Assembly: GCA_019843655.1 (NCBI GenBank)
Contig: JACDQD010000004.1
Span: 29,957,872-30,021,871 of the forward strand
Direction of reading: 5' to 3'
Source of the DNA: Lethocerus indicus
Taxonomy: Eukaryota; Arthropoda; Insecta; Hemiptera; Belostomatidae
DNA: 64,000 nt
Part shown: in pieces, positions 23,502-33,986 of the stretch
How the letters are laid out: each line of letters opens with the position of its first letter
Numbering within the stretch: the first letter of the stretch is position 1
Program-made: the position numbers and the translations under genes
Notes under the pieces: model-generated
The model's input: the letters and a program-made list of their open reading frames with translations, nothing else
What the model was told of the DNA's origin: nothing
The model's database searches: none

Positions 23502-26304
23502 GTAAATATATAAATTAATTTCAAATTTTTGACACTGAGTCACTTTCTTTTTCCACACCCCAAAATGCCGGTTGACCTAAAAATCTAACAAAAAGTAAAG
23601 TACCTCATTAAATTAGAGCCATATGGAAGCTGTGCTTTCTGAAATTCGAAACGATTTCCTCTCTAATCATCTTACGCAACGTTTTACATCATAAAACAGG
23701 AATTAATTTTTTATTAATTGAGACTCGCAGCATCACTTCCGACAGTGTTATATCTCTACTGTTCCACCTCATCGTCCCCATACGATGTCGCCCCCGCCCC
23801 CTCTCCGGAGGACATTTTGAAATACTATCGGGGACTACCAAGCAGTAAAGAGAATCGGTATCTTTAATTAAATCGCTATATCCTATATATAAATGGAAGC
23901 GAACGGCGGATATAATGGAACGTGAATTATCAGGAAATACCGTAAGTACCATTATTCCTGTCAATTAAGTATGACTTAAATGAGGCGGAACAAATACAAT
24001 TGGCGGCGTTGAACTGGGCTAAGTAAGTCTAATGGTGGCGCTGGATATGCCCACCTGAGATTGGATTCGATTCGGGTGTGCGTGGCCCGTGAAAGCCCCA
24101 GCCAGCTCCTCTTAAACGGCTCCTATTATTCGAGCCCGGACATTGAATTTGATTGCTCCCATTAATAATCCTTTCAACGTACATTCTACCAACTGTTACC
24201 GAGTCATTAATTAGGCGCTCTAAATCCCCACGGGGACCCGCTCTTAATTGGACCAGTCCACTCAATGAACCTATTGGAAATTCTGAAGAGATTGATCTTC
24301 CACCTACGAGGGGTCACGATCGACCTCCTCTGAACCGATGTACGTACACAGTGCACGACATTATGTCCCTTAGAATGAGTCGTCTCCAACGAGTTTTATG
24401 ATTTTCATTAACAATTGTATTACAATGACTCTAACACACTTCAATACGACCTCCGCATTAATTCAATATACAATTCAATTCATAGAATATTCAATATTCA
24501 GTTCTGAGTATACATTAAATTTAGGTAGAATAGAATGTAGTAAAGAAGATTAGAACTGTTTGAAACAAGTAGTATCATTTCATTAGATTGTTTCGTGTAG
24601 TATATTTCTATTACTTAGGCATTGTTATGCCTAATTTGTATCATCATGGTTGTGACTTTCTCAGTTTCAACTCACTGATTTAGTGCCACGATCGAACGAG
24701 TTTCAGCTTTTCGCCATCTCCAGTTGCATTCCATCAATAAATTAGTGGGGTACCTACGCCAAGTTGCAGTGTTACTGCGGTACCACAGAAGATCGTAAGA
24801 ACTGTGTTATTTCATTGGATGTATCTTAAACTAATCTTTCTTTCATATAAAAGAAATATATTCTGCAGTGTTGGCGGACCTAACAAATCTGTTCATACTT
24901 TCAAATCAAACGGCCGTTTGCATAGGAATTGCTGCTCTTACTGCCGACACGAACTGAAATAATAGCTGAAGTGCATATTACTGGTTATATACTGAAAAAT
25001 TGAACGGGCAATAAATTGCGCGGTTTTTTGTAATTCAGAATTGATTATTTCCCATTTCTAATGTGCCATTGCACGAATATCCGTGCGTAAAAATCCGGCG
25101 AGGCAATTAGAATATATATGGTTTGATTATCTCCAGCAGTCGTATTGAAAGAAATCCAATCGGCAATGTGTAACTAATTAATTAACGATCGGAATTAAAT
25201 TTACATCTTGAGGTTGGTTAACATTCAACGGTTTTATTAAACCGTGTGGCACAACGCTCACAACAACGTTATGCGTTTCTATCTCTGGCCGCCATAAATA
25301 ACTCGCCTAACGGACATTAATTACCGGCAGGAGTATAACATTCACGCTTAGAGAAAATAATTCAATTTGTAACAGGAATTAAATGCCTCCGTGTTTAGTG
25401 GAAGACAAAAAAAACCATTATTATTGGCGTCCTTGTCGTCGATTTTCACTCGAAACTGAATGCAATTTACATCTAATCAGCTGTTCGGTGTAAGATGTTA
25501 GCGCAAACTATTTTTTATTGGCGCTTCTTTTCTCCTACAATTGCACGCTATGAGGAAAGAAAAATATGAATTTATTTTCAATTTCTCAAAACGCAATAAG
25601 ACAATTATATAATAGGAATATTCTTGGATACAAATTAATAATTACCGAGAGGGAAAATATTTACAACATTTTTTAAAAACAAATCCTTTCATTCTGTTTA
25701 TTTTCAAGGTAAGAGCTATATCGCAAAAACCCTTTTCCACATAAGATATTTCTGTGGGCAATCAGTGATTTATATAAAATGTAGAGAAGTTTTTATGTGA
25801 CTGCATGGCCGTCATGTAACTATTGTATCATCTCAGTGTTGAATCCAATTATTTAGGAAGGGACCGAAAATAATATATATTATTATATAGATATTATTGA
25901 ATTGAACGCATCCGACGTTTAAATTTTTTAAAATAGTACCGCTCGATTACTCGCCTCAATATGTTAATATAAAAACGGCTGCTCCGTTCGTACTCTGTAC
26001 CCATATTTTTTCTTGAAAGCATGCAAATTGTTCGACCGGCTGTGGGACAAGATCACGACCAACCAGCTACAGACACAATTCTAGGTTACGGGTCAAAACA
26101 CAACCATTTAGCTGGCTCCGTTTCAACTGAACTACAGCTTCTCGAGAAACGATACCAGGCAATAATAAAATACGTACGTTGAATAACTTTTTTTCATTCT
26201 TTCCAACCGCTTAATCTCAACCCAGATCAGCGAATGATATTTCGGTAAGAGGCATAAGAAACGATGGCGCATATAGTCTTGATCGTCCCCAATTGGTCTT
26301 TAAC

Positions 26305-26306
<2 letters not shown>
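23502..26306. other. Gene-free tract
   Basis: Mostly AT-rich. It contains one diverged core copy (24694-24724). Open frames at 23689-24401 overlap on both strands and have no recognisable product. Confidence 0.5.
24694..24724 (-). repeat. Diverged core-repeat copy
   Basis: AACGAGTTTCAGCTTTTCGC then CATCTCCAGT. On the minus strand it reads ACTGGAGATGGCGAAAAGCT then GAAACTCG. The order of words matches the family, with several substitutions. Confidence 0.55.

Positions 26307-26365
<59 letters not shown>
26307..26365. repeat. (AT)n microsatellite
   Basis: Perfect AT alternation of about 59 bases, which can form cruciforms. The minus-strand Tyr-Ile repeat frame here is an artefact. Confidence 0.97.
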
Positions 26366-26366
<1 letters not shown>

Positions 26367-26634
26367 CAGCACTTGAGTAATCCTGAATTAGGTATCTGCG
26401 TAGTGAATTAAGTATATTAAAAGTGTGAATATATTTTATTGGTATCGAACACAAGGTTCGTTGTTTAAATTGCACATAGATATGTAAAATTGGTGCCCTC
26501 GATGCCGCTCTGGGACAATTCAATTTGAAATTGAATTTACATAGTGCATCCGTTGAAGACTCTAAACCCTCGTTAAAACAAAATTCCTAATTTAGTTGTT
26601 TAAACCGCCGTGGGCTGGGAATATATAAGAGTTT

Positions 26635-27017
26635 AGTTTAACATACCTGTTTTGTGGTCTGCGAGGGGTTGGAATACCGTAGATTTCGTGTGTTTCTGTC
26701 TCCTCTCGCCGGTTTGCACTGCCACTGTCACTTGTACTGTGGCACAGTGTTTTGTATTGTACTGTGGTACAATATTATGTTTTTATTTGTCTATGAAAGT
26801 TTTCCTATCTCTTTAAATAAAAATTGTTAGACGGTACAAGTGACAGTGACAGTGCAGTGAGGATGCCCAGAAAACATCCAAAGTGCCAAAAGTGATTAAC
26901 ACCGCTACTGAGCAGCCGAAACCGGTCTAGCGAAAGACCAAACCAGCGAGAGACAGAAACACACGAAATCTACGGTATTCCAACCCCTCGCAGACCACAA
27001 AACAGGTATTCTAAACT
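26635..27017. mobile_element. Foldback (MITE-like) element, copy 2, both ends present
   Basis: The most complete copy. The outer inverted repeats start TACCTGTTTTGTGGTCTGCG on the left (26644) and end in the exact complement at 27008. They are identical over 59 bp through GGGGTTGGAATACCG and GATTTCGTGTGTTTCTGTCTC. The match continues weakly outside (AGTTTAACA against AGTTTAGAA). The inside holds CACTGTCACTTGTACTGTGG on the left, an AT-rich spacer with TTGTACTGTGGTACAA (a small hairpin), then GTGCAGTGAGGATGCCC, CATCCAAAGTGCC and a plus-oriented core (26905-26931) that lacks GATGG. The left arm lacks its core. There is no coding capacity. Confidence 0.85.
26905..26936 (+). repeat. Core copy with internal deletion, with 3' hairpin
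   Basis: CTACTGAGCAGCCGAAACCG then GTCTAGCGAAAGACC. Compared with 23377-23420 the AGATGGCG part is missing, so the stem-like GGC...GCC pairing is lost, but GAAACCGG and the GGTCT...AGACC hairpin are kept. Confidence 0.7.
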
Positions 27018-27232
27018 AATTTTATATTTATAGTATAGTTTGTGTGTCTACTAACGGATTCGGTGCCCCCCAACTCTAAACCCGGCACCTCGCCACAACG
27101 TTTTTCACTTTGTTTCCAATATTAGTATGATAAGAAGGTAAAAATCGGTGCTAGGAATTTAAACTCGGTCGGGCATAAAGGACTGTAAACTGGCCGGTGG
27201 TGTAGAAAGTAATTGAGCGGACAATGCAGTTA

Positions 27233-27295
27233 GGGGGGGGGGCCCATATAGGTGTGAGGAGGCCCCATAGAGAGCACCGGGCGGGGGGGGGGCCC
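27233..27295 (+). other. Two G10CCC tracts 50 bp apart
   Basis: Ten Gs followed by CCC at 27233-27245, and again at 27283-27295. In between are GGTGTGAGGAGGCCCC and GGGC. Another ten-G run is at 60286-60295 and an eleven-C run at 57946-57956. These are slippage-prone homopolymers. Confidence 0.75.
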
Positions 27296-28491
27296 AACCC
27301 CAGAATACACCAATTACAGGAGCCATTGTGAGCCGCCCCCGTGTTAGTGCCCCGGGCCCTGATTGCAACTATTATAACACAAATGAATGGGCCGGGTAAT
27401 TGCCGTGCGGACCTCCACGCCGCCCTTTATACCTAAATTACGTCGGCTACTTTATACTTTACTGGCCTCGGAAGAAAATATTCACCGCCGATACGGCTTA
27501 AAGGACCCGACAATAGCGGGCTAATCACTTCTAGCCCCTCCACCTTCGGCCATCGGACGGACCCAATAAATTAGGCTACCATTCTCCAGGACCCGTCAAC
27601 ATAATCACGACCGGCGTTAACGGATATTAATCATATTGTTGGTAATTAAAATTGATGTTGAAGTTCATTTTTCGTTTACAACCCACAGAATTGTATTCCC
27701 CGAATATAATACAAATTGTTTCCGCGGAAGTTATATTGAATGAAGTAAGTGCAAAGTATCATAAGTGTTATGCCCTAATTCCAGAGAGCCACTAAGAAAG
27801 TTGTACCCCGATTGAACCACTAGTGCGGTAGGTGGCAATTAACCGGGAGACCACTCGATATGGACAATAGCTGGTAATCAGCGTGATTAATGCGCCGACA
27901 GAAATTGGTCAACGGCCGGTAGTAGTAGATATAACTAGGCTTCATTAAACTAGGCTCAGGTTATGTCAGAAGAGTCGAGCATTCGAGTTTAAGTACCGCG
28001 CTACAATACTCCTCTGATTACCACACGTTGGACCGACTACTAATGAATTAGATAATCCAATTCTGGGTACCGTCGTCTGGGTCGTCTGGACGATATCATA
28101 ACATTAAATGAATCTTCTTGTAACGCTCCTAAATATAGTTCGGTCATTGAGCGGCCAATACAACAACTATCTGCTTTCGGCCTAATAGTACTAGAATCAA
28201 TTTGTTTATACCTTATCTAAAACGAACGCATTATGATTCTCAGTGATTGGAATCTTGTAACGCGGGGGCAGTATCATCGGAATAAAAGATAAAGACCGAA
28301 GCTTACACTAAAAAAAAAAGTTGAGTCCCAGTAGCGATTAGAACTGAAGACGGAGTGTACTACAGCAATAACGTAGAAGCCCACTCAGATAAAGCATCTA
28401 TACATAATTAGTTCAAACATACCCGGGGAGGAACGTTTAGAAAATCATGTTTCTTGTGATGTATCGTTCCCGGTAGCTGGTTCGGCCTTTT

Positions 28492-28527
28492 GCTAAACCG
28501 GTTTCGACCGCCCGCCATCGTCAGTAG
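28492..28527 (-). repeat. Core-repeat copy with CTGACGA box
   Basis: Plus strand GCTAAACCGGTTTCGACCGC, CCGCCATCGTCAGTAG. The minus strand reads CTACTGACGATGGCGGGCGG then TCGAAACCGG. The seventh-position base is C where 23377 has A, which fits the variable N in CUGANGA. The GGCCTTTTGCTAAACC context matches the 3' hairpin of copy 1. Confidence 0.7.
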
Positions 28528-30974
28528 GTAGATGCGATATTCTGTCTGTTTTGCATTTACAGAAGCATTTTTCAGCGTACAAAACATTTTTCAAACACTT
28601 AAAAAATACACAGTCGTTGTACAATAGCGTTTAAATGCCAATTTGAGTTGGCGCATCTCGGGCCGATTTTATTTAAGCATTTTATAATTACAATTTATGC
28701 CGCCGGAGTACCGACAACCGTTGAATAAGCGCCGTATTGTCGTGGACGTTTAAACGCGTACATATTAAATTAATAGCTGTGACAAACATTCCGCGATTGT
28801 ATCGCCGATAGGAAATTCCCCGGGCTGATTGTTGTTTATTCTCAAACTGATCCAGACAAGTGATAAGAGGCCAGATCTCTGGTAACCGAGCCAACCATCT
28901 GGCTCTGGTCTTCAATTGGGCCCCTCTCTCATGGTGTCCCCCTCCAGCTACAATAGAAATATTTCCAACGTCTTATACATGCATCGCCGCGGCGAATGCC
29001 AGCTGCTAATTTCGGTTATAAAGATCCTTTTTCCAGACAGTCTATTTTTTTACAGCATTTTGTCAATAAGGAGTCCTTAATTCATAACTGGGAAAGGTGT
29101 GAAATATAGCGCCAAATGAATGACGATTAGAGCAGAGTACGCTATTAGCGCTGATTTCTGGCTTCGGGCGTTTGGAGCTCGGCTTCGGAATTATTGGCCC
29201 GCGATTAGGCGTCGTGATAATTGGCCCGGGGCCTTCGCTACAGAAATAGACACAAGTTTCTTCACAAGAAGAGACCACTTTATTACGTTTTTAATCGGCT
29301 CTAATTGGGGTCCAGTAACCCGGGCTATCGGGCCGACATCACGCTTAGCACTGAAATCAGTAATTATTTCCCTCGACCCGCAGGGTGTTGTTTATCCGGG
29401 GACTCGGCGTTATCTCATTTACGTCAATGGGAGGCCAACATCTGACAATAAAATGTTGACGAAGAGCCAATAACTCACAATTAATTAATACGATCGTTCG
29501 ACTGTGAAAAATAAATTGTTTCTTTTTTTTTCTATTTGTATGTGGGGGGGAGGCCCGTCCAATAATAACAATAATAGTAGCCGGAACAAATTATTGTATA
29601 ATAACTGCGGGGTGTGGGGTCCGACTGAACGTCTCGCCTTCGCCTTATCTACAGTTAAAACAGTTTTCTGTAATTGGGCCATTAATTACTGATTAGTTTT
29701 ATCTGAAGACGACGATTGATTCGGTCAGCTCGAGATAAAACCGTGGCTCTCTCGTTCGGGTAAACACCGAGATTTCAGACACCAGTACCCCGACCTCCTA
29801 TTTACTATATTGTTCCCAACTGCGCATCTATCGCTGAAACTATTGCGCAAATTTTGTAATAGTCGAACGGTTCAAACAAAAAGATATTCCTTCAGGCTAA
29901 TGAACGAATTTGCAATACACTTTTACAATTTTAAATGTAAAATTCCTTTCGGTCGGTCACGCCAGAGAGTTGAAGAATTCATCCTGGGATGAGAGTTGAA
30001 CGCACGGGGAAAATGCCTCGGACGAGAATTATACCCGATGTTGGAAAAGATTTGAAAACGGTGAGTGGTGTTGGTGCTGGGGAGAGGGTATAATTGCAAT
30101 AATTGTAGTCGGCGAAGGGGGCCATAATTGTTGCAATATTTAACAAAAGCGGTTGGAACGCAGACCGGGAATTACGTCGGAGTGAGGGAGGGTAGGGGGG
30201 TGTCGGCGGGGGCTAAATGAGCCCGGAGATTTGTGCCTAATGATGTAACGGGGCGACAGTTACACTGCCGAAGAGAAGCCCATGTTGCTAACATTTACCG
30301 GCCTCGTAGTTATAATGCCTCGAACTTTGCCACCGTCTAGAATAACTCGGCTCGGAAATTCTCTCGGAAGTTGGAGACGCCCGGTGAGCCTTCAAAAAGC
30401 CCTCGAATGACTTGCCCTACACTCGTATTACGGGTCTATTATTCTTAATTATGAACCAGGTGTGAAATTTAAATAGGGTAATTTAACTTAAGCAAATAAG
30501 TCGGCGTTATTATAATTCTTTCCAATTTACACCGGGCAGTCATTAGAGCAAATAGCGGTGCAATTAGCAAATTACTCACATCGCAATATCAATCTACTTA
30601 CAGAAATCGCAGCTTACAGTAGAAAAAACGAGCAGTTCTAAAATTATAAAATGATCCTTATTCGTCAAATAATCTCCGACATCGTTACAAAATAAATTTC
30701 AAATGGATTGGCCTTCGACAAGCCCGGAGATACCGAAAGGAATAATAACGTCTATTTTATACTGGATAAAGTTGCGGTTAAAAATTTCGAGTATTTGGCA
30801 TTTATTGTTTTAACTATAGATTTATAACTGGACGAATGGACTAGTATTTTATGGTGCTGCAGGTGTGCGCCACCTTGAACGTCCTGCCAATCAAAAGCGT
30901 TCATCTCCAGCTCACCGCACGTGTGCCCGCATATAACTAACTTCGGTTGTTTCAAATTACACTACTCGGTAACT

Positions 30975-31290
30975 CCAGGCATCCTTCCAGGTCACCTTGT
31001 GCGACACAACGCCGTATCGGTTGAGGGAGATGGAAGGGATGGGAGGGTGGGAAAGTCATCTCCCCGTGGGACACTCCCTTCTGTCCTACCTGTAAGAATG
31101 AGCTAGCAGCTGAACTATATGGGACACCTCGTCATGTTTTTGTACATCTACTCTTCTCCTTCGAGGCTGTTGGGGTCTCCACGCGAACCTTCGTTTAGGA
31201 CAATTCTCAAAACTCACTGAGTAAAGGACACTACTACCGCTGTCCTGCCCCGACGTGGAGAACGCGAACCAAGTTTTGCACAAATGGTGT
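30975..31290 (+). pseudogene. Probable non-LTR retrotransposon ORF2 C-terminal relic
   Basis: In the plus frame that includes 31070, the sequence reads DTPFCPTCKNE...YGTPRHVFVHLLFSFEA. This resembles the C-terminal zinc-knuckle of Jockey/R1-type ORF2 proteins, where a P-C-P-x-C motif is followed about 10-13 residues later by ETP-x-HVFF-x-CP-x-F. Here the cysteines are at 31082 and 31091 and the histidine at 31133; the last expected cysteine is a leucine. The frame has a stop at 31022 and another after TRTFV (about 31190). Further on, another frame reads LSCPDVENANQVLHKWCRF, resembling the family's tail. In life the protein would be a reverse transcriptase and endonuclease for target-primed insertion. 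This fragment is dead. The call rests on motif spacing only. Confidence 0.35.
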
Positions 31291-32898
31291 CGGTTCTGCG
31301 TATCAGATTAATATCAATCCTAGGTAATCCTTTAAGGGTACAGGTGGAGAAAACGTGTGTGAGCGGCGGTAAGGGGGTTGACTAGGCGGGCGGCCCCATA
31401 ATTGGAGGGGGTGCCCCTGCGCCGGTTATCAATTGTCCGTTTTAGAATTTAATTAAAATCAGGGACAGGACCACAAAAAAGGGCAGGGGCAATAAATATC
31501 GTCGAGGGAGAAACGGGAGAGGGCCCGATTTCAATTCCGGTAATTGGCCATTACCTGGCGGAGGCCTACAAATTCGAGGTGACCCCGGAGCCGCCCCTCG
31601 CCCACCTTCTCCCAACCAGTTCCCCGATATTCCAACGACTTTCTGCGCACAATCCTGGCCACTGTCACTTTTTTACCGTAACCGTGGAGGAAAAAAAAAC
31701 GAAATTATGTAATTTCTTTCAATCTCCAGAGGGGTAGAAATATTCACGGGGTATAAATCTTCTGCTCGCGACAAAAGAATACGTAACATTTTCGGAAATT
31801 AGCCCGCATTTCAGTCCCCGACGCCAAATCCGAGGTATTTAATAAGGGTGAGAAAAAAAATCTATAAATAATTCCCACTTCTTTTCCGCGTCGGGCCGCC
31901 GAGTTCCTACCTGAGCGGACCTGAGGGCCGCTCCTGCAGGAGAACAGATGTCCCTATTATTGTCCCAATTCACTCATATTGTTATCGAGCTGTTTCGAAT
32001 CGGATTATTCCCCCGCGGGAACCAGTGGTGAAATACAGAGGTTTTACAGTACGCGGTGTATTATAAAATACAGAAATGTACTAGGCCATTTTTAGGCGTA
32101 GTATTCACAAATTTACTCATTATTGTAAAGGAAGAATTTGTATAGAAGACTTTTTGGGTTTTGCCTTTGTTTGTTATGAGTAACCATAGTTCTGCGTTTC
32201 CAAACCGTTCTTTCAATATTTTCTATTAAAAAACCGAGGCTGTTTCACTCCCCATTAAATTAAAATTCAGCGAATACTGCGAGGAATGGAGCGAAATTAA
32301 GGACTCCGAGCGCAACAAAAAAAGGAACGATATTTAATACCGTGCATTCGGTTTCATGAGTTCCTTTGATAATGCAATTTTTTTCTTTCGCGTTTTCCCT
32401 CTCCTGGAGACTTATTATTGTCAGCTCTGGCGGTTAAACGGTTTAGCATTACGTGACGCCCGGCAGTCAGTTAACCGGCGTAAGGCTTTCATTTGTATGC
32501 GATTAATTTTCAAGAATTTTCCCTCCCCTACTGTATAGAATTAGGGGTTGGTGAGCGCGTGTTTGCGCTCCATACGCTGGCCGTACGACTGACCACACGC
32601 CACTGCACATTTCATATAATCAGATGATCGCTCCAACCTCACCCTTCACCCCTCGCCGTACCCCGGCCCACTCACCCTCATATCGGAGGGATGAAGGGCC
32701 CCCCTTGCCTCGGCCGATAAGATAAGCTGTTGAAAGCTTTAAGGGACCTTTCCTTAATTCCCGGCCGGCCCTGATTTCATTTCCATACCTAATTATTCCT
32801 TCCTGTTTCCATATCCTCGAAAACGGAGCCGCCTCTTCGGAAAATTTATTTCGTTAACCCGATGATATATCATCCCATTAAAACTGCTCCTTTACCAA
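31291..32898. other. Gene-free tract
   Basis: Mixed composition with GC-rich parts at 31360-31640. No exon, RNA or repeat was recognised. GGCCGGCC is at about 32763. Confidence 0.5.
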
Positions 32899-32963
32899 AA
32901 CATACAAAAGATCGAACTTTACGTTTTAGTGGGTAAACTTTAAAAGTTTAACTTTTGGGGTTT
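32899..32963 (+). repeat. Left direct repeat flanking a minisatellite
   Basis: Begins AACATACAAAAGATCGAACT and includes TTTTAGTGGGTAA and GTTTAACTTTT. A close copy in the same orientation is at 33919-33986. It also contains AAACTTTAAAAGTTT, a small palindrome. Confidence 0.85.
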
Positions 32964-33918
32964 AAGGGGCAAAACCGGACAAAAAATGCGGTTTTTAGGC
33001 CCTAAAATGCGGATTTTAGGAGCAAAATCTGCCCAAAAATTTGATTTTTGGGACGAAAAATGCGATTTTTAGGAGCAAAATCGGAGAAAAATGTTGTTCT
33101 TAGGCCCAAAAATGCGGATTTTAGGCACAAAATTGGCCGAAAAATGCGGATTTTAGACAAAAATAAAACCGCATTTTTTTTTATGGTATGGCATTTAAAA
33201 CCGGTTTTTATGGGCAAACAACGCGGATTTTAGGCGCAAAATCGGCCCTAAAATTCGGTTTTTAACCCGAAAAATGCGGTTTTTATGGGCAAAATCAGAC
33301 CAAAAACGCGGTTTATAGGCACAAAATCGGACCAAAAATGCGATTTTTAGCCCAAAAATTCATTTTTTAGACCCAAAAATGCGGTTTTTGGTCCCTAAAA
33401 TGTGGTTTTTATGCCAAAAAAATGCTGTTCTTAGAGGCAAAATTGTACCAAAAATGCGGTTTTTTGTCCGAAAAATGCTGATTTTAGGCGAAAAATTGGC
33501 CGAAATTGTGGTTTTTGGGCCGATAAATGGGGTTTTTAGAACCATAAATGAATGCCGTTCTTAGGCCCTAAAACGTAGCTTTTAGGCCCTAAAATTTGAA
33601 TTTTAGGCCCTAAAATGTGGTTTTTAGGCCCTAAAATGTGGTTTTTAGGCCAAAAAATGAGGTTCCTAATCGCAAAAAAGGCCCAAAAATGCGAATTTTT
33701 GCTCAAAATAGGACCAAAAATGCGGATTTTAGGCGCAAAATAGGACCAAAAATGCGGTTTTTAGGCTCATAAGCGGCCCAAAAATATTGTTTTTAGACCC
33801 AAAATTTCCACAAAAATGCTGTTTTAAAGCCCAGAAATGAGGTTTTCGGCCGCAAAATGCGCTTTTTAGGACTAAAATCTCCCGAAAAATACAGTTTTTA
33901 AGCCCAGAAATGCGCTGA
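32964..33918 (+). repeat. Minisatellite array, 21-bp and about 31-bp units
   Basis: Imperfect tandem units built from AAAATGCGGTTTTTAGG joined by short linkers such as CCC, GCAAAATCGGACC or GCACAAAATTGGCCG. A clean 21-bp sub-array (CTAAAATGTGGTTTTTAGGC plus C) lies at 33562-33651. The junction TTTTAGG-C-CCTAAAA is an odd dyad, so both strands look alike. The 21-bp unit is a multiple of three, which helps keep frames open on both strands (peptides like PKNRIFG and RKMRFLG). I do not regard these as genes. Confidence 0.9.
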
Positions 33919-33986
33919 AACATACAATAGATCGAACTTTACGTTTTTAGTGGGTAACCTTAATTTAACGTTTAACTTTTAGGGCT
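33919..33986 (+). repeat. Right direct repeat flanking a minisatellite
   Basis: AACATACAATAGATCGAACT, TTTTTAGTGGGTAA, then CGTTTAACTTTTAGGGCTT. It matches 32899-32963 with a handful of substitutions and a few single-base gaps. Same-strand flanking copies are what an array expanded inside one repeat, or long-terminal-like duplication, would leave. Confidence 0.85.

Larger units (their letters stand above)
27018..30974. other. Gene-free tract
   Basis: Contains two G10CCC tracts (27233, 27283) and a core copy at 28492-28527. A 117-codon open frame at 29120-29473 lies in mixed sequence where another frame is open on the opposite strand. Its product is not recognised and I do not call it. No RNA gene was recognised. 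Confidence 0.45.

Noticed and set aside
29120..29473. 117-codon open frame on the plus strand
   Set aside because: The product is not like any family I know, and the opposite strand is open over part of it.
33002..33564. Four open frames on both strands with related peptides
   Set aside because: They are products of the minisatellite, whose 21-bp units keep frames open; not a gene.
32964..33918. CRISPR array
   Set aside because: Units are contiguous and imperfect with no unique spacers of constant length, and the DNA looks eukaryotic.
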